Shown: piece after piece, positions 60,961 to 64,000 of the stretch
Layout: each line of letters opens with the position of its first letter
Position numbering within the stretch: the stretch's first letter is position 1
Assembly (NCBI RefSeq): GCF_020410765.1
Contig: NZ_CP084541.1
Coordinates: 434,001-498,000, forward strand
Origin: Streptomyces marincola
Lineage (GTDB): Bacteria; Actinomycetota; Actinomycetes; Streptomycetales; Streptomycetaceae
Length of the DNA: 64,000 bases
Direction: 5' to 3'
Position numbers and translations under genes: made by a program
Notes under the pieces: generated by a model
What the model saw: the letters and a program-made list of their open reading frames with translations, nothing else
Told to the model about the DNA's origin: nothing
Database searches by the model: none

Positions 60961-62141
60961 CGGATCTCCAGGTGGTCGAGGAACGCGGTGACGTTGCGCC
61001 GGGTCTCGGTCACGCTGTCACCGCCGAACTTCTCCGCCACCGCGTCCGCGAGGACGAGCGCGACCATGGCCTCGGCGACGATCCCGGCCGCCGGGACCGC
61101 GCACACGTCGGAACGCTGGTGGTGGGCGCTGGTCGCCTCGCCGGTGGCGACGTCCACCGTGGCCAGGGCCCGGGGCACGGTGGCGATCGGCTTCATCGCG
61201 GCGCGCACGCGCAGTACCTCGCCCGTGGACAGGCCGCCCTCCGTGCCGCCCGACCTGCCGCTGGCGCGCCGGATGCCGTCCTCGCCCGCCACGATCTCGT
61301 CGTGGGCCTGCGAACCGGGCACGCGGGCCAGGTCGAAGCCGTCGCCCAGCTCCACGCCCTTGATGGCCTGGATCCCCATGAGCGCGCCCGCGAGCCGCGC
61401 GTCGAGCCGCCGGTCCCAGTGGACGTGCGAGCCGAGCCCGACCGGTACGCCGTAGGCCACGACCTCCACGACGCCGCCGAGGGTGTCGCCGTCCCGGTGC
61501 GCCTGGTCGATCACGTCGACCATCGCCTTGGACGCCAGCGGGTCGAGGCACCGCACCGGGTCCGCGTCCAGGGTCATGAGGTCGCGCGGGTGCGGCAGCA
61601 CGTCCCTCGGGGCGCGGGCCCCGCCCAACTCGATGACGTGCGAGACGAGTTCGATACCGGCCGTCTCCTTGAGGTAGGACCGGGCGACGGTGCCGAGCGC
61701 GACACGGGCGGCCGTCTCGCGCGCGGAGGCGCGTTCCAGGATGGGCCGCGCGTCGTTCACGCCGTACTTCTGCATGCCCGCGAGGTCGGCGTGGCCGGGG
61801 CGCGGACGCGTCAGCGGCGCGTTGCGGGCGAGCCCCGCCAGCTCCTCCGGGTCCACGGGGTCGGCCGCCATGACCTTCTCCCACTTGGGCCACTCCGTGT
61901 TGCCCACCATGATGGCGACCGGCGAGCCGAGCGTCAGCCCGTGCCTGACGCCGCCGAGGAACGTGACCTCGTCGCGCTCGAACTTCATCCGGGCCCCGCG
62001 ACCGTAGCCGAGGCGCCGGCGTGCCAGCGCGTCCCCCACCATCTCCGTGGTCACCGGTACCCCGGAGGGCAGCCCCTCCAGAGTCGCCACCAGTGCGGGA
62101 CCGTGCGACTCTCCCGCCGTCAGCCAGCGCAGCCTGCTCAA
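60957..62141 (-). CDS. aroC: Chorismate synthase, TTG start
   Basis: 394 residues. It forms chorismate with reduced FMN. Motifs: LRWLTAGESHGPALVATLEG at the start, RRLGYGRGARMKFERDEVTF, GLTLGSPVAIMVGN, RPGHADLAGMQKYG and the C-terminal SGRSGGTEGGLSTGE. The canonical N-terminus needs TTG at 62141, which has GAGGAG upstream. It leads the aroC-K-B-Q block. Confidence 0.97.
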   Translation of the reverse strand: MSRLRWLTAGESHGPALVATLEGLPSGVPVTTEMVGDALARRRLGYGRGARMKFERDEVTFLGGVRHGLTLGSPVAIMVGNTEWPKWEKVMAADPVDPEELAGLARNAPLTRPRPGHADLAGMQKYGVNDARPILERASARETAARVALGTVARSYLKETAGIELVSHVIELGGARAPRDVLPHPRDLMTLDADPVRCLDPLASKAMVDVIDQAHRDGDTLGGVVEVVAYGVPVGLGSHVHWDRRLDARLAGALMGIQAIKGVELGDGFDLARVPGSQAHDEIVAGEDGIRRASGRSGGTEGGLSTGEVLRVRAAMKPIATVPRALATVDVATGEATSAHHQRSDVCAVPAAGIVAEAMVALVLADAVAEKFGGDSVTETRRNVTAFLDHLEIR

Positions 62142-62247
62142 CGGTGCTCCTCAGTATTCAACGCCTGTGGGACCTTCCTCCGCAGATCCTCCCACGCCCC
62201 TGCGACACGACTCCTCGGGGTGGGGCGCGGACCAGGTCGCGCGACGC

Positions 62248-63087
62248 TCAGCCCGCGCCGAGCGCCTCCTCGCCTGCCGCGCGCATCCGTTCGAGCGGGG
62301 CAGGCGCCAGCCCTGTCATGGCCTCGACCTGGAGGACGGCCTGGTGCACCAGCAGGTCGAGGCCGCCGACGACCGCGCCGCCCCCGGCGGCCCAGGCGCC
62401 GGCGAGCGCCGTGGGCCACGGCTCGTACAGGACGTCGAACAGCGTTCCGGGCGCCGCGGGCACGGCGCCCGCCAGGGCGTCGGTGGCCCCCGCGGGCGTG
62501 GTGGCCACGACCAGCGGCGCCTCCAGTGCCTGCGCCGCGTCCTCCCAGGCACCGATCCGCACGGCCGCGCCCAGCCGGCTCCCCCACTCCCGCATCTCGG
62601 CGGCACGCTCCGCGCCGCGCACGTAGGCGGTGATCTCCCCGTCGCAGATCCGGGCGAGCGCGGCGAGCGCGGAGGACGCGGTGGCGCCCGCGCCGAGCAC
62701 GGCGGCGCGCTCCACCCGCGTCACGCCGCGCTCCCGCAGGGCCTCGACCATGCCGGGGATGTCGGTGTTGTCCCCGCGCCTGCGTCCTTCCCGGGTGAAC
62801 GTGACGGTGTTGACCGCGGAGACGGAGGCCGCGGTCTCGCTGATCTCGTCGAGCAGCGGGAGAACGGCGCGCTTGAGCGGCATCGTGAGGGACAGGCCCG
62901 CCCACTCGGGGCCCAGGTCCGCGACGAAACCGGGCAGGGCCCGCTCGTCCACCTCGAACCGCTCGTAGGTCCAGTCGTCGAGGCCGAGGGCGCGGTAGGC
63001 GGCCCGGTGCAGCACCGGGGAGAGCGAGTGGGCGATCGGGGAGCCCAGGACCGCCGCGCGGCGGCCGGAGAAAGGCGCGCCGCTCAC
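62248..63087 (-). CDS. aroE: Shikimate dehydrogenase
   Basis: 279 residues. It reduces 3-dehydroshikimate with NADPH. Motifs: VLGSPIAHSLSPVLHRAAYR (shikimate site), GLSLTMPLKRAVLPLLDEIS with the catalytic Lys, NTDIPGMVEAL and VLGAGATASSALAALAR (NADP). GTG 63087 overlaps the mltG stop codon (GTGA). Confidence 0.95.
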   Translation of the reverse strand: MSGAPFSGRRAAVLGSPIAHSLSPVLHRAAYRALGLDDWTYERFEVDERALPGFVADLGPEWAGLSLTMPLKRAVLPLLDEISETAASVSAVNTVTFTREGRRRGDNTDIPGMVEALRERGVTRVERAAVLGAGATASSALAALARICDGEITAYVRGAERAAEMREWGSRLGAAVRIGAWEDAAQALEAPLVVATTPAGATDALAGAVPAAPGTLFDVLYEPWPTALAGAWAAGGGAVVGGLDLLVHQAVLQVEAMTGLAPAPLERMRAAGEEALGAG

Positions 63088-64000
63088 TCGCCGCCCTCCT
63101 GCTCCCTGGCCTCCCGCTGCGCGGCGTTGAAGTCCAGCACGTTCTGGAGGTGCTCGTCGTAGTCGTCGGTGAAACGGGTGTCCCCGGGGCGCACGGTGAC
63201 GAAGAACAGCCAGGGGCCGTCCGCCGGGTTGAGCGCCGCCTCGATGGCCGCGTGCCCGGGGTTGGCGATGGGCCCGGGCGGCAGCCCGAACTCCTCATAG
63301 GTGTTGTACGGCGAGTCGATGTCGGTGTCGTCGAGTGAGACGTCCAGCGTGTGGCGCCCCAACGCGTAGTTGACGGTCGAGTCGAACTCCAGGCGGATGT
63401 TCTGTTCGAGGCGGTTGTGGATGACCCGCGAGACCCGGACGAACTCCTCGTCCGACTGCCCCTCCGCCTCGATCAGCGAGGCGATCACCAGCACTTCGCG
63501 CGGCGTCCTGCCGATCGAGGCGGCCTGGCCTTCGAGGTCGGTCTCGGTGAACTCGGCCGTGGCCCGTTGCACCATCTGACGCAGCACTTCCTCGGGCGCC
63601 GTGTCGGTGCCGACGTCGTAGCGGGCGGGGAAGAGGAAGCCCTCGGGGTCGCCCTCGGCCCAGTCGGGCAGGCCGAGATCGGCGGCCTCGGCGGCCTCGG
63701 CCGTGGCGCCCTCGGCCAGGCCCAGGTACTCGTCGATCATGGTGTAGACCTCGGTGGCCCGCCGGCCCTCGGGGATGATCAGGCCGCCGACGGCCTCGCC
63801 GTTGAGCATCATCGCGACGGCCGACTCGGCCGACATCTGCTCCCGCAGCGTGTAGACGCCCGCCTGGAGCGCCTGGCCGCCGGCCGCGTCGACGAACGCG
63901 TCGTGGCTGCGGACCACGCCGGCCTCGCGCAGGATGTTGGCCATCTGGGAGACGGTGGCGCCGTCCGGAATCGTGACCTGCACCTCGCCGGTGCCCTCGC
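63084..64000 (-). CDS. mltG: Endolytic murein transglycosylase MltG, C-terminal part
   Basis: About 305 residues are visible; the frame continues past the right edge of the window, so the N-terminal cytoplasmic part and membrane helix are missing. The LysM-like domain (VTIPDGATVSQMANILREAG) is followed by the YceG catalytic domain: LVIASLIEAEGQSDEEFVRV with the catalytic Glu, VIHNRLEQNIRLEFDSTVNY, SPYNTYEEFGLPPGPIANPG and NPADGPWLFFV. MltG cleaves nascent glycan strands. The GTG at 63983 is internal, not the start. Confidence 0.95.
   Translation of the reverse strand, partial: EGTGEVQVTIPDGATVSQMANILREAGVVRSHDAFVDAAGGQALQAGVYTLREQMSAESAVAMMLNGEAVGGLIIPEGRRATEVYTMIDEYLGLAEGATAEAAEAADLGLPDWAEGDPEGFLFPARYDVGTDTAPEEVLRQMVQRATAEFTETDLEGQAASIGRTPREVLVIASLIEAEGQSDEEFVRVSRVIHNRLEQNIRLEFDSTVNYALGRHTLDVSLDDTDIDSPYNTYEEFGLPPGPIANPGHAAIEAALNPADGPWLFFVTVRPGDTRFTDDYDEHLQNVLDFNAAQREAREQEGGE

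Overview
The window is a very GC-rich stretch of actinobacterial chromosome, almost certainly from Streptomyces or a close relative. The evidence is the codon bias, frequent GTG starts plus three TTG starts, and lineage markers that can be read directly: RbpA with its sigma-R promoter, BldD with its c-di-GMP motif, the Streptomyces-type integration host factor sIHF, a 90-residue omega subunit, RibM, and an XRE/DUF397 pair. From memory, the order fmt-rsmB ... priA-metK-coaBC-rpoZ-gmk-sIHF-pyrF-pyrD-carBA-x-pyrC-pyrB-pyrR / bldD / nusB-efp-pepQ-aroQBKC-aroE-mltG follows the Streptomyces coelicolor core chromosome. The species cannot be named from sequence alone.

Layout. 1-4.1 kb: the start of a large membrane protein gene cut by the window edge, a DeoR regulator and a MocR regulator. 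4.1-8.7 kb: rbpA, then the reverse operon lnt-ppm1-fxsA (lipoprotein N-acylation and polyprenol-phosphate mannose). 8.7-12.6 kb: amidohydrolase, Lrp regulator, a small Cys-containing protein and an acyl-CoA dehydrogenase. 12.6-17 kb: the most accessory part, with a lower-GC XRE/DUF397 module, a possible gene remnant, a Cys-rich unknown protein, tandem repeats and an exported C39-like peptidase. 17-20.1 kb: P-loop kinase, EccA-like AAA+ ATPase and a GNAT acetyltransferase. 20.1-26.5 kb: an FMN-riboswitch-led ribD-ribE-ribM-ribBA-ribH-hisE-hisG-PH operon. 26.6-31.7 kb: ROK regulator and divergent MFS transporter, secreted phospholipase A2, alpha/beta hydrolase and TetR. 31.7-37.7 kb: fmt-rsmB-rpe-sorC-type regulator-guaB1, reading leftward. 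38-44.8 kb: a small HTH protein, then priA, metK, coaBC, rpoZ, gmk and sIHF. 45-55 kb: the complete pyrimidine operon led by pyrR with an RNA loop covering its ribosome binding site. 55.1 kb: bldD, divergent from pyrR. 55.8-64 kb: nusB, efp, a degenerate aminopeptidase-P homologue, a P-loop kinase, and the aro cluster running into mltG.

How it works together. Most of the window is housekeeping: nucleotide supply (pyr, gmk, guaB1), flavin supply (rib), the shikimate pathway (aro), methyl and formyl metabolism (metK, fmt), and transcription/translation factors (rbpA, rpoZ, nusB, efp). Fourteen gene pairs overlap by exactly four bases (ATGA or GTGA), indicating tight translational coupling. Regulation is unusually legible: a sigma-R promoter, an FMN riboswitch, a PyrR binding loop, a BldD box inside the bldD promoter, several palindromic operators and at least three probable leaderless starts. 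I see no tRNA, rRNA, CRISPR array, insertion sequence, prophage or antibiotic cluster. No complete novel system is demonstrable. The best leads are the 13-15.5 kb XRE module, the metal-ligand-deficient peptidase homologue near efp, and the orphan EccA-like ATPase.
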